Shown: positions 24,837 through 34,193 of the stretch, one piece after another
Layout: every line of letters starts with the position of its first letter
How positions within the stretch are numbered: the first letter of the stretch is position 1
Assembly (NCBI GenBank): GCA_040216885.1
Contig: JAVJOG010000025.1
Coordinates: forward strand, 1-64,000
Reading direction: 5' to 3'
DNA from: Parvibaculum sp040216885
GTDB taxonomy: Bacteria; Pseudomonadota; Alphaproteobacteria; Parvibaculales; Parvibaculaceae
DNA: 64,000 nt
Translations under genes and position numbers: made by a program
Notes under the pieces: generated by a model
Seen by the model: the letters and a program-made list of their open reading frames with translations, nothing else
Databases searched by the model: none
Told to the model about the DNA's origin: nothing

Positions 24837-25617
24837 CGCCGGTCCATTTCCTGATGGTCTGCTGCAACGCGCCGATGGCTTCAAGGCGGCCGAGCCAGTC
24901 GTCGACCCGCGTCTTGAACACGTCGTCCTGCGGCAGGAGATAGGCTTTCTCGGCCCGCGTGAAGGGCTTGTCGGGATTGATCGCGCAAAGCTCGGGATGC
25001 TCGCGCGCCATGATCCGCGTCTCGATGGCGTCGGTCATCATCACATCCGCGCGGCCCTCGACAATCTCCTCGAAGATCGTCGCATTGTTGGTGTGGAGCG
25101 CCAGCGTCGCGCGGGAAATGTTCGCGCGGGCGAATTGTTCGTTGGTACCGCCCGGATTGACGATCACGGTCACGCCCTCGCGGTCGATCTCCTCCAGCGT
25201 CTGAAACCGGTCCTTGTCCGCGCAGCGCGCGATCGGTGCCTTGCCGTCGGCGAGGATCGGGTCGGTGAAGAACGCCGCCGCCGCCCGCGCCTCGGTGATC
25301 GAGATGCCGCCCATCGCAATGTCGAATTTTCCGGCCGCGAGGTCGTCCATCAGCGTCGGCCAACTCGTCCGCACGATGACGAGCCGCGCATCGAGATCGG
25401 CCGCCAGCGCCTCGGCCATGTCGACATCGAGCCCTTCGAAATGGCCTTCAGGCTCTTCCCATGAAAAAGGCTTGTAATCGCCGGTCAGCCCGACGCGAAC
25501 CTCGCCCGCCGCGGCAATGCGCTCGAGCGTCGGGCTCCCCTCCCATCGCGCCTCGGCCAGGGCGACCGGCAGCAGCAGGAGAAGCAGCAGGGCAGGGAGG
25601 CAGCGGATGAAGCGCAT
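24823..25617 (-). CDS. Periplasmic cyclohexadienyl/arogenate dehydratase, PheC-like
   Basis: A 264-residue secreted protein. A signal peptide (residues 1-22, with a poly-Leu core) is followed by a bacterial SBP_3 fold: VGLTGDYKPFSW, FDIAMGGISIT, VIVNPGGTNEQFAR, TDAIETRIM and PFTRAEKAYLLPQDD. These are the motifs of PheC enzymes, which make phenylpyruvate from prephenate or phenylalanine from arogenate in the periplasm, rather than of amino-acid transporters. No ABC permease genes are adjacent, which supports an enzyme. A solute-binding protein remains possible. The chosen ATG 25617 begins the signal peptide; the frame is open slightly upstream. Confidence 0.75.
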   Translation of the reverse strand: MRFIRCLPALLLLLLLPVALAEARWEGSPTLERIAAAGEVRVGLTGDYKPFSWEEPEGHFEGLDVDMAEALAADLDARLVIVRTSWPTLMDDLAAGKFDIAMGGISITEARAAAAFFTDPILADGKAPIARCADKDRFQTLEEIDREGVTVIVNPGGTNEQFARANISRATLALHTNNATIFEEIVEGRADVMMTDAIETRIMAREHPELCAINPDKPFTRAEKAYLLPQDDVFKTRVDDWLGRLEAIGALQQTIRKWTGVRPE

Positions 25618-25868
25618 GGCCGGACTATAGGGAACGGCCAGCACTCCCGGAAGCCCCGCCCGAAGCGGCCCCCTTTACTGGACTGTTAAGGGGCCGGCTG
25701 CTAGAAACTCGGGCCATGAAAACCACCGGCCTTTGCGGGCGCCGCCCCGCCATTTGCGCGCGAATTACAGGCCCGGCCTGCCGCTGAGGGACCGTCCGGT
25801 TCCGCGCGGCACGAGCCGGGTTCACCTGTTCCCGAAGATCGCGCAACCCCGAATAGCCAAGGCGTCCC

Positions 25869-28760
25869 ATGTCCACCGATACCAAGTCTCCCGATCAGGC
25901 CGCCGCCGAACAGACTGGCCGCGACTACCGCGACACATTGTTTCTGCCCACGACCGATTTTCCGATGAAGGCGGGGCTTCCCGTCCGCGAGCCCGAATGG
26001 CTGGCGCGCTGGGAGAAGCTCGGCCTCTACAGGCGCCTGCGCGAGGAAGCGAAAGGCCGCGAAACCTTCGTGCTGCATGACGGCCCGCCCTACGCCAACG
26101 GCAACATCCATATCGGCCATGCGCTGAACAAGATCCTGAAGGACGTCGTCGTCCGCTCTCAGCAGATGATGGGCAAGGACGCGGCTTACGTTCCGGGCTG
26201 GGACTGCCACGGCCTGCCGATCGAATGGAAGATCGAGGAGAAGTACCGCAAGAAGGGCAAGAACAAGGACGAGGTGCCGCCGCTCGAGTTCCGCCGCGAA
26301 TGCCGCGAGTTCGCGCAACACTGGGTCGATGTGCAGCGGGAAGAGTTCAAGCGCCTCGGCATTTCCGGCGAGTGGGACAATCCCTACCTTACCATGTCCT
26401 TCGACGCCGAAGCGAAGATCGTCGAGGAATTCCAGAAATTCCTGATGAACGGCTCGCTCTACAGGGGCTCGAAGCCCGTCATGTGGTCGGTGGTCGAAAA
26501 GACCGCGCTCGCCGAAGCCGAAGTCGAATATCACGACCACACCAGCCATACGATCTGGGTGAAGTTTCCGGTAGCGAAAGGCGGCGCGCTGGAAGAAGCG
26601 TCGATCGTTATATGGACGACGACGCCATGGACGATCCCCGCCAACCGCGCGATCTCCTATTCGCCGAACATCGCCTACGGTCTTTATGAAGCCGCAGGCG
26701 CAAAGCTGGTGCTGGCCGATGCGCTGGCGGAGCAAGTGAAGAAGGATGCAGGCATCGAGAGTTGGGCGCGCCTGCGCGATGTGAAGGCTGACGAGCTTGC
26801 GAACGTCGTCTGCGCCCATCCCTTCCGCGGCCAGGGCTACGACTTCGATGTGCCGCTCCTCGCCGGCGAGCACGTCACGGAAGAAGCCGGCACCGGCTTT
26901 GTCCACACCGCGCCCGGTCACGGCCAGGACGACTACATGATCTGGGTCGAGAACTTCGGTTCGAGGGACATCCCCGAAACGGTCAACGAGGAAGGCGCCT
27001 ACTACGATCACGTGCCGCTCTTCGCCGGCAAGTTCGTGCTGACGCGGCAGGGCAAGGAAGGCAACGCCAATGCCGCCGTGATCGAGGAGCTTGAGAAGGC
27101 CGGCGCGTTGCTCGCCAAGGGCAAAGTCACGCATTCCTATCCCCATTCATGGCGCTCCAAGGCGCCCTTGATCTTCCGCAACACGCCGCAATGGTTCGTC
27201 TCGATGGACGCGAAAATCGAGGCGGCGGGCGGCAAGCCCTTCCGTCAGGTCGCGCTTGAAGAAATCGAGAAGGTGCGCTGGGTGCCGGCGCGCAATCGCA
27301 ACCGCATTTATGCGATGGTGGAAGGGCGGCCCGATTGGGTGCTCTCGCGCCAGCGTGCCTGGGGCGTGCCGCTGACGCTCTTCGTCAAGAAATCCGACGG
27401 CTCGCTGCTGCGCGACGAAAAGGTCAATGCGCGCATCGTCGCCGCGGTGGCAAAGGAAGGCGCCGATGCCTGGTTCGAACATCCGGCAAGCGACTTTCTG
27501 GGCAACGACTACAACGCCGATGAATACGAGCGCGTCACCGACATTCTCGACGTCTGGTTCGATTCGGGTTCCACGCACGCCTTCGTGCTCGAAGCGCGCG
27601 GGATGCCGTCGCCGGCCGATCTCTATCTCGAAGGTTCCGACCAGCATCGCGGCTGGTTCCAGTCCTCGCTGCTCGAAAGCTGTGGCACGCGCGGCCGCGC
27701 GCCCTACAAACAGGTGCTGACGCATGGCATGACGCTGACCGACAAGGGTTTGAAGATGTCGAAGTCGCTCGGCAACGCGATCGAGCCCGAGGCCATCGTC
27801 AAGCAGAACGGCGCCGACATCCTGCGCCTCTGGGTCGCCTCGACCGACTACTGGGAAGACCACAGCATCGGCAACGAAATCGTCAAATCGAACGTCGAGG
27901 CCTACCGCAAGCTGCGCAACACTTTCCGCTACCTGCTCGGCAATCTCGCGGGTTTCGATGAGGCGGAACGCGTCGCGGCCGCCGACATGCCGGAGCTCGA
28001 ACGCGCGATCCTGCACCGCCTTTCCGAGCTCGACGAGCTGGTGCGCAAGGCTTACGCTGACTACGACTTCAAGCGCGTGACGCATACGCTGTCGAACTTC
28101 ATGAATGTCGATCTCTCGGCCTTCTATTTCGACATCCGCAAGGACACGCTTTATTGCGACGCGCCGTCGAGCCTTCGCCGCCGCGCCTGCCGTACGGTGC
28201 TCGACGAACTTTTCTCCTGCCTCACGGCCTGGCTGGCGCCGGTGCTGTGCTTCACGGTCGAGGAAGTCTGGCTCGCGCGCTTTCCATCGGACGAGGACTC
28301 CGTTCACCTGCGCACCTTTCCGGAAATTCCAGCAGAGTGGTGCAACGAGACGCTTTCCGAAAAATGGCGCAAGGTGCGCGAACTGCGCCGCGTCGTCACT
28401 GGCGCGCTGGAAGTCGAGCGCCGCGAAAAGCGCATCGGCGCCAGCCTGGAAGCCGCACCCGACGTTTTTGTGACCAATGCCGAACTCGCGGCCGCGATGC
28501 GCGGCATCGATCTCGCCGAACTGGCGATCACCAGCCAGGCTTCGCTGATCGAAGGCGAGGGGCCGGCTGCGGCCTTCCGTCTCGACGACGTACCGGGCGT
28601 CGCCGTGGTGCCGAAACGCGCCGAGGGCCGCAAATGCGCGCGCTCATGGCGCGTGTTGCCGGAGGTCGGGTCCGATCCCGAATTCCCGGATTTGAGCCTG
28701 CGCGACGCCGCGGCTGTCCGCGAATATGACGCGCAGGCAGCGCGTCGGCAGGGAGCCTGA
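25869..28760 (+). CDS. ileS: Isoleucyl-tRNA synthetase
   Basis: A 963-residue class I synthetase. The HIGH motif reads NIHIGHAL after PPYANG, and KMSKS is intact in LKMSKSLGN. The CP1 editing domain (TTTPWTIPANRAIS) and anticodon-binding helices (ALEVERREKRIGASL) are in order. The usual C-terminal four-cysteine zinc finger is not intact: the first position reads KCARSW, and the second pair (usually CxxC) is replaced by PDLSLRDA. Function without zinc is plausible, but the loss is notable. It opens the ileS-lspA-bamF-M16 operon; lspA starts 7 bases later. Confidence 0.95.
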   Translation: MSTDTKSPDQAAAEQTGRDYRDTLFLPTTDFPMKAGLPVREPEWLARWEKLGLYRRLREEAKGRETFVLHDGPPYANGNIHIGHALNKILKDVVVRSQQMMGKDAAYVPGWDCHGLPIEWKIEEKYRKKGKNKDEVPPLEFRRECREFAQHWVDVQREEFKRLGISGEWDNPYLTMSFDAEAKIVEEFQKFLMNGSLYRGSKPVMWSVVEKTALAEAEVEYHDHTSHTIWVKFPVAKGGALEEASIVIWTTTPWTIPANRAISYSPNIAYGLYEAAGAKLVLADALAEQVKKDAGIESWARLRDVKADELANVVCAHPFRGQGYDFDVPLLAGEHVTEEAGTGFVHTAPGHGQDDYMIWVENFGSRDIPETVNEEGAYYDHVPLFAGKFVLTRQGKEGNANAAVIEELEKAGALLAKGKVTHSYPHSWRSKAPLIFRNTPQWFVSMDAKIEAAGGKPFRQVALEEIEKVRWVPARNRNRIYAMVEGRPDWVLSRQRAWGVPLTLFVKKSDGSLLRDEKVNARIVAAVAKEGADAWFEHPASDFLGNDYNADEYERVTDILDVWFDSGSTHAFVLEARGMPSPADLYLEGSDQHRGWFQSSLLESCGTRGRAPYKQVLTHGMTLTDKGLKMSKSLGNAIEPEAIVKQNGADILRLWVASTDYWEDHSIGNEIVKSNVEAYRKLRNTFRYLLGNLAGFDEAERVAAADMPELERAILHRLSELDELVRKAYADYDFKRVTHTLSNFMNVDLSAFYFDIRKDTLYCDAPSSLRRRACRTVLDELFSCLTAWLAPVLCFTVEEVWLARFPSDEDSVHLRTFPEIPAEWCNETLSEKWRKVRELRRVVTGALEVERREKRIGASLEAAPDVFVTNAELAAAMRGIDLAELAITSQASLIEGEGPAAAFRLDDVPGVAVVPKRAEGRKCARSWRVLPEVGSDPEFPDLSLRDAAAVREYDAQAARRQGA

Positions 28761-28767
28761 CACGCTG

Positions 28768-29319
28768 ATGGAACGCCTGAGCCGCGAAACCTTCTGGGGG
28801 CCTTTCTCGTTTTTCGGCCTGGCGGTTGCCGCCGCCGGCTTTGCGATCGACCGCCTGCACAAATGGTGGATGCTCGACATCTACGAGATCGCAGCGCGCG
28901 GCCGCGTCGAAGTGACGCCCTTTTTCGATCTGGTGATGGCGTGGAACAAGGGCGTCAGCTACGGCCTCTTCGAAGCCCAGACGGCGCTCGGCGTTTTGAT
29001 CCTCGTTTCCTTCGCGCTGGCGGTGGTCTTCGGCCTTGGCCTCTGGCTCGCACGCGCCGAGCACCGGGGGGTTGCGCTGGCCATCGGACTGATTGTCGGC
29101 GGCGCGCTTGGCAACGTTGCCGACCGCCTCGCTTATGGCGCCGTGGCGGACTTTTTTAGTTTTCACGCCTTCGGATTTTACTGGTATATCTTCAATGTTG
29201 CCGACATCTGGATCGTTCTGGGCGTAATGCTGATCCTGCTGGATTCGATCTGGCCACAGCTTTTCGGCCTTGGCGAAACGGGCAAAAAAGACGGAAACGC
29301 GGGCGACAGGGCGGCCTGA
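28768..29319 (+). CDS. lspA: Signal peptidase II (prolipoprotein)
   Basis: A 183-residue inner-membrane aspartyl protease that cuts the signal peptide of lipoproteins. Four membrane helices are visible. Catalytic aspartates lie in GNVADRLAYG and NVADIWIVLG, with FFDLVMAWNKGVSYGLF typical of the periplasmic loop. ATG 28768 is chosen; the open frame runs back into ileS. Co-transcription with ileS is common; here the next gene is an outer-membrane lipoprotein, its natural substrate class. Confidence 0.95.
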   Translation: MERLSRETFWGPFSFFGLAVAAAGFAIDRLHKWWMLDIYEIAARGRVEVTPFFDLVMAWNKGVSYGLFEAQTALGVLILVSFALAVVFGLGLWLARAEHRGVALAIGLIVGGALGNVADRLAYGAVADFFSFHAFGFYWYIFNVADIWIVLGVMLILLDSIWPQLFGLGETGKKDGNAGDRAA

Positions 29320-29348
29320 TCGGCCGCCGCCCCGAGGGAGCAATCGAC

Positions 29349-29932
29349 GTGATCATCGAACTGAAAAATCTCCGCCGCGCCGGCCTGCTGGCCGGGCTTG
29401 CCGTCGCACTGACCGGCTGCGGCGGTGGCAGCCTCAGCGACACGCTTGGTTATGGCAAGTCGGCGCCGGACGAGTTCACGATCGTCACCAAGGCGCCGCT
29501 GATCATTCCGCCGGATTACTCTTTGCGTCCGCCGCAGCCCGGCGCGCCGCGCCCGCAGGAAATGGAAGTGCAGCCCTCCGTCTACGCGCAGCAGGCGTTG
29601 ACGGGCGAAGCGGCGGAAGGCGAAGCGGCGGCCGGCGGTGTGACGGCTGGCGAACGGGTGCTGCTGGCAAACACCGGCGCCGATGCGGCCGATCCGCGCA
29701 TCCGCAGGTCGTCAACACGGAGACGCGCTCGCTGATCGAGCAGGACAAGACCTTCGTCGACGACGTGATTTTCTGGCGCAAGCCCGGCACGCCGCCCGAC
29801 GAACGCCTGGTCGATTCGCGCGCCGAGGCCCAGCGCATTCAGCAGAACGAAGCCGAGGGCAAGGACGTGACGGAAGGCGAAACGCCGACCCTGAAGCCCA
29901 AGAAAGACGGCTGGTTCTCCGGCATTTTCTGA
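29349..29932 (+). pseudogene. DUF3035/BamF-like lipoprotein, broken by a -1 frameshift
   Basis: The first part (29349 to about 29703) encodes a lipoprotein signal with lipobox LTGC, then SAPDEFTIVTKAPLIIPPDY and SLRPPQPGAPRPQE, the hallmark of DUF3035 proteins (BamF in the BAM complex). The homology then moves to the -1 frame: after DPRIR the next codons read QVVNTETRSLIEQD and FVDDVIFWRKPGTPPDE to the natural end KKDGWFSGIF at 29932. One base seems missing near 29700-29706. In the first frame translation ends at 29735. No slippery heptamer is visible, so programmed frameshifting is unlikely; a sequencing error or a real inactivation are the two choices. Both halves keep good coding bias, which favours a recent event or error. 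Confidence 0.85.
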
Positions 29933-29994
29933 GCACGTCGCATTCCGCGCCGCGTCGGGGACCGGTGCCCTGAGACCCGGTCCGGTGGAGTGAA

Positions 29995-31380
29995 TTGTTG
30001 TCTCGTTCCCGATTTCCAGCGCCAATCGCCGCCGTCGCTGCGCTCGCCGTTCTGCTGGCCGTCGTGCTCGGCGCGGTGGTATGGACCTGGCGCGATGCCG
30101 GCGTCGCCGCTTCGGGCGCACCGCAGAGCTTCCGGCTCTCCAACGGCATGGAAGTACTGGCGATTCCCGATCGCCGTGCCCCCGTCGTCACTCACATGGT
30201 CTGGTACCGCGTCGGCGCGGCCGACGAAACGCCCGGCAAGACCGGCCTTGCGCATTTCCTCGAACATCTGATGTTCAAAGGCACGAAGGAAATCGCGCCC
30301 GGCCAGTTCTCGCGCATCGTTGCGCGCAATGGCGGCCAGGACAACGCCTTCACGCATTACGAGTACACCGGCTATTTTCAGGTCATCGCCAGGGACCGCC
30401 TGCCGCTTGTCATGGAAATGGAGGCCGAGCGCATGACCGGGCTCCAGCTGACGGACGCCGAGGTTCTGCCGGAGCGCGATGTGGTGCTGGAGGAGCAGCG
30501 CAGCCGGATCGAGAACAACCCCATGGCGTTGTTACAGGCCGAAATGAATGCCGCGCTCTACGGCGATCATCCCTATGGCCGCGACATCATCGGCCACAAG
30601 CAGGAAATCGCCGCGCTGACGACCGAAGACGCGCTCGATTTCTACAACCGCTTCTACACGCCCAACAACGCCACGCTGATCGTCGCCGGCGACATCTCGC
30701 TCGATGAATTGCGGCCGCTGGCAGAAAAATACTACGGCACCATCTCGCAACGCGCGCCGACATTTGTGCGCGATCGCCCCGCCGTCGTGTGGCCGGACGA
30801 AGACAAGCGCGTCGTCCGCCGCGACGAGCGCGTCAACGAACCGACATGGTTGCGTTTCTATCCGGCCCCTGACTACGGCACGGCGGGTGCGCGCCGTGGC
30901 GCCGCTTTCGACGTGCTGGCCGAAATTCTCGGCGGCGGCCAGACAAGCCGCCTCTACCGCAATCTGGTGGTGACGCAAGGCGTCGCCGCCTCCGTCGGTT
31001 CCTGGTACGAAGGCAGCCGTCTCGATGCCGGCAAGTTCGGCCTCTACGCCTTGCCGCGTGTCGGCGGTCCGCTCGCCGACCTCGAACAGGCGATCGACGC
31101 CGAAATCGCCGCATTGCTTGCCGAAGGCGTGACGGATGAAGAACTCACGCGGGCAAAAACCGTCATCGCGGCCGGCGCCGTCTATGCACGTGATAGCCAG
31201 CGCAGCATGGCCTATGCCTATGGCGAGGGCCTGATGACCGGCTTGTCGATAGACGACATTCACGAATGGCCGGATCGCATTCGCGCCGTGACGGCGGCGG
31301 ATGTCGTGGATGCCGCGCGTGCCGTTCTCTCCGGCAGCGTTTCCGTCACCGGCGAGTTGCTGCCGGGAGGTGGCGCATGA
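29995..31380 (+). CDS. M16 family zinc peptidase (catalytic partner)
   Basis: A 461-residue protein beginning with TTG 29995, preceded by GGTGGAG. An N-terminal membrane/signal segment (residues 8-30) is followed by an M16 domain with the inverted zinc site HFLEHLMFKGT and the third ligand in a downstream Glu helix (ERDVVLEEQRSRIEN). Such proteins cleave small peptides; the following gene encodes the non-catalytic partner. A second TTG at 29998 is an equally good start. It overlaps the next start by 4 bases (ATGA). Confidence 0.92.
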   Translation: MLSRSRFPAPIAAVAALAVLLAVVLGAVVWTWRDAGVAASGAPQSFRLSNGMEVLAIPDRRAPVVTHMVWYRVGAADETPGKTGLAHFLEHLMFKGTKEIAPGQFSRIVARNGGQDNAFTHYEYTGYFQVIARDRLPLVMEMEAERMTGLQLTDAEVLPERDVVLEEQRSRIENNPMALLQAEMNAALYGDHPYGRDIIGHKQEIAALTTEDALDFYNRFYTPNNATLIVAGDISLDELRPLAEKYYGTISQRAPTFVRDRPAVVWPDEDKRVVRRDERVNEPTWLRFYPAPDYGTAGARRGAAFDVLAEILGGGQTSRLYRNLVVTQGVAASVGSWYEGSRLDAGKFGLYALPRVGGPLADLEQAIDAEIAALLAEGVTDEELTRAKTVIAAGAVYARDSQRSMAYAYGEGLMTGLSIDDIHEWPDRIRAVTAADVVDAARAVLSGSVSVTGELLPGGGA

Positions 31381-32753
31381 TCCGCGGCGCGCCGTTCGGC
31401 GCTTTCCTGTTTGCCGTCTTCCTTCTGGCGACGCCGCTTTCCGCCTTCGAAATCGAACGCGTCGTCAGCCCCGGCGGCATCGAGGCATGGCTTGTCGAGG
31501 AGCATACGGTCCCCGTCATCGTGATGGAGGTTGCATGGGAAGGCGGCACGGCGACCGACACCGCAGAAAAAGCCGGCACCGCCAACATGGCGGCCTCGCT
31601 GCTCGGCGAAGGCGCGGGCGATCTGCCCTCGCAGGCCTTTGGCGCTCGGCTCGACGACATCGCGGCGCAGCTCTCCTTCTCGGTCGACAACGACTATCTC
31701 AACGCTTCGTTGAAAACCCTGGCGGAAGCGCGCGACGAGGCCTTCTCTTTGTTCGCGCTGGCCATCGCCGAACCCCGCTTCGACGAAGACGCGATCGAGC
31801 GCATTCGGGCCCAGATCGGCGTCGCGGTTGCGCGCAATCGCCAGTCGCCGGACTGGCTGGCGGCCGATGCCTGGTACCGCGCGGCGTTGGGCGGTCATCC
31901 CTATGCGCTCAATCGGCATGGCACGCTTGAATCCGTGCCGCGCATTACGCGCGACGACATGACCGGATACGTGAAAAACATCATGGCGCGCGGCAACATG
32001 AAGATTGCGGTTGTCGGACCGATATCGGCCGAGGAACTCGGCTTGCTTCTCGACCGGACGTTCGGCGGCTTGCCGGCTGATGCGGTATTGCCGGATATTC
32101 CGGCCGTCGAAGTGGCGTCTGGCGCGCAGACCCTCGTTGTCGAGCGCGACTTCCCGCAAAGCGTCGTCATTTTCGGTACGCAGGGCATCGCGCGGGACGA
32201 TCCGGATTTCATCCCCGCTTTCATGATGAACCACATTCTGGGCAGCGGCAGTTTTTCGTCGCGGCTGATGGAAGAGGTGCGCGAAAAGCGCGGCCTGGCC
32301 TACTCGGTCGGCACGTCCCTCTCGCCGCTGAAAAAGGCGGCCATGATGTTCGGCCAGGTCGCGACGCGCAACGAACGCGTCGGCCAGTCGCTGGCGATCA
32401 TTCGCGGCGAGATCCGGCGCATGGCCGAGGAGGGTGTTTCGGCCGAGGAGCTCGCCGATGCCAAGACCTACCTCACCGGTTCCTACCCGCTGCGCTTCAC
32501 CTCCAACAGCTCGATCGCCAACCAGCTCATCGGCATCCAGACCGAAAATCTCGGCATCGATTATGTGAACCGCCGCAACGGCCTGATCGAGGAAGTAACG
32601 CAGGAGGATATCGCCCGCGTCGCCCGCCGCCTGCTGCGCGCCGACGACCTGATTGTCGCGATCGTCGGCCGGCCAAATCTGTCGCCCGTTGTCGAAGGCC
32701 TGCCCGAAGCCGGCGACATGTTGCCGTCCGCGGAACCCGCCCGCCGGCACTGA
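31377..32753 (+). CDS. M16 family protein lacking the zinc site (non-catalytic partner)
   Basis: A 458-residue protein with an N-terminal signal-like segment (FLFAVFLLATPLSAFEIERV). It has the M16 fold, but where HxxEH should stand the sequence reads NMAASLLGEGAG, so zinc cannot be bound. Paired catalytic and inactive M16 subunits act as a heterodimeric chamber. SVGTSLSPLKKAAMMFGQVAT, the conserved substrate-binding C-terminal segment, is present. It starts inside the stop of the first M16 gene. Confidence 0.92.
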   Translation: MIRGAPFGAFLFAVFLLATPLSAFEIERVVSPGGIEAWLVEEHTVPVIVMEVAWEGGTATDTAEKAGTANMAASLLGEGAGDLPSQAFGARLDDIAAQLSFSVDNDYLNASLKTLAEARDEAFSLFALAIAEPRFDEDAIERIRAQIGVAVARNRQSPDWLAADAWYRAALGGHPYALNRHGTLESVPRITRDDMTGYVKNIMARGNMKIAVVGPISAEELGLLLDRTFGGLPADAVLPDIPAVEVASGAQTLVVERDFPQSVVIFGTQGIARDDPDFIPAFMMNHILGSGSFSSRLMEEVREKRGLAYSVGTSLSPLKKAAMMFGQVATRNERVGQSLAIIRGEIRRMAEEGVSAEELADAKTYLTGSYPLRFTSNSSIANQLIGIQTENLGIDYVNRRNGLIEEVTQEDIARVARRLLRADDLIVAIVGRPNLSPVVEGLPEAGDMLPSAEPARRH

Positions 32754-32857
32754 CGGCTGTTTGCGGGCGATCTTCTGGCTGGCGGCGCGGCTTCTTGTTA
32801 GGCTTGGGTCCGCCACGCCGATTCCGGCATGTCCCGACCCCGTAATGGAAATCCCGA

Positions 32858-34186
32858 ATGGCCGCCGCGCCCTACATCCAGTCCATCGGCAATTGTTTCA
32901 GCGACGCCATAGGCGAGGGCGGGATCGCGCGGGCCGACTATGATGCGGCGCTGGCAAGCGCGGAAAAAGCGCTGGGCAAGTTGAGTGCCGCCCATGACGA
33001 CGGATCGTTGCCGCTGTTGCGCGTGCCGGCGCGTCGCGATGATTTTCCTGCAATCGAGGCCATCGCGGCAAAGCTGCTCGACAACACGACCGATCTCTTC
33101 ATCTTCGGCATTGGAGGCTCGGCGCTCGGCGCGCAGGCGCTGGCGCAACTGACGGGCTGGGGCACGCAGGCGCATGTCCAGAAGGGCGTGCGCATTCATG
33201 TACCCGACAATCTCGACGCAACCACCATGGAAGTGGCGTTGTCGAACGCCGACCTGCGCACGACACGCTTTTTGGTGGTCTCGAAATCGGGTGGCACCGT
33301 CGAACCGGCAATCCAGACGCTGGCCGCCATGAGCGCCATCGAAAGGGCCGGCGGCGGCAAATACATGAAGCATCACTTCGCCGTGCTGACCGAGCCGGCG
33401 AAGAATGGCAAACCGAACCCGATGCGTGCGCTGGCCGAGGCGCAAGGCTTCCCGACACTGGAACACGATCCGGGCGTCGGCGGCCGCTATGCGGTGCTCA
33501 CCAATGTCGGTCTGCTGCCGGCGCGTCTGATGGGCCTCGACATCGAAGCAGTGCGCGAAGGCGCGGCCTCGGTGCTGGCGCCGATCCTCTCCGGGGCTCC
33601 GGCGAGCGAGGTAGCCCCCGCTGTCGGCGCCGCGGTCTCGCTGGCGCTGGCGCAGACGAAAGGGGCAAACATCTCGGTGCTTCTTGCCTATGCCGACCGG
33701 CTGGAGCGCTTTCTGTCCTGGCACTGCCAGCTCTGGGCTGAGAGCCTCGGCAAAAACGGCAAGGGCACAACGCCGGTCAAGGCGCTCGGTCCCGTCGACC
33801 AGCACAGCCAGTTGCAGCTCTGGCTCGACGGGCCGCGCGACAAGCTCTTCAACGTCTTCCTGACCGATACGAAGGGCAAGGGGCCTCTCGCCGATGCAGC
33901 GCTTGCCGAAGGCACGGGCTTTGCGTTTCTCGGCGGCAAGTCCGTGGGCGACCTCGTCGATGCTGAACAGCGCGCAACGGTCGACACGCTGGCGAAAAAC
34001 GGCAGGCCTGTCCGCACGTTCCATCTCCCGGTGCTCGACGAGCGCACGCTGGGCGCGCTTTTCATGCACTTCATGCTCGAAACGATGATTGCCGGCGACA
34101 TGTTGGGCGTCGACCCCTACGACCAGCCTGCGGTCGAGGAAGGCAAGATTCTGGCGCGGCAATATCTTGCGCGGGGGGGCGTCTGA
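32858..34186 (+). CDS. pgi: Glucose-6-phosphate isomerase
   Basis: A 442-residue isomerase that interconverts glucose-6-P and fructose-6-P. The SIS fold is recognisable by FIFGIGGSALGAQAL, VVSKSGGTVE and the catalytic-loop region KALGPVDQHSQLQLWLDGP. It is shorter than the E. coli enzyme (about 549) and fits the short class seen in alphaproteobacteria and some Gram-positives. It links to the trehalose cluster downstream by metabolism only, as genes are far apart. It starts 104 bases after the M16 gene and ends 7 bases before mutL. Confidence 0.95.
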   Translation: MAAAPYIQSIGNCFSDAIGEGGIARADYDAALASAEKALGKLSAAHDDGSLPLLRVPARRDDFPAIEAIAAKLLDNTTDLFIFGIGGSALGAQALAQLTGWGTQAHVQKGVRIHVPDNLDATTMEVALSNADLRTTRFLVVSKSGGTVEPAIQTLAAMSAIERAGGGKYMKHHFAVLTEPAKNGKPNPMRALAEAQGFPTLEHDPGVGGRYAVLTNVGLLPARLMGLDIEAVREGAASVLAPILSGAPASEVAPAVGAAVSLALAQTKGANISVLLAYADRLERFLSWHCQLWAESLGKNGKGTTPVKALGPVDQHSQLQLWLDGPRDKLFNVFLTDTKGKGPLADAALAEGTGFAFLGGKSVGDLVDAEQRATVDTLAKNGRPVRTFHLPVLDERTLGALFMHFMLETMIAGDMLGVDPYDQPAVEEGKILARQYLARGGV

Positions 34187-34193
34187 TCCGCGC

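Noticed and set aside
25716..25787. 23-residue frame upstream of ileS as a possible attenuation leader
   Set aside because: Only two Ile codons and no terminator/antiterminator pair could be drawn.
29270..29932. Single long frame covering the BamF region as one intact protein
   Set aside because: Its first part is a shadow of lspA and of the lipoprotein's true frame; only its last 75 or so codons are the real continuation after the frameshift.
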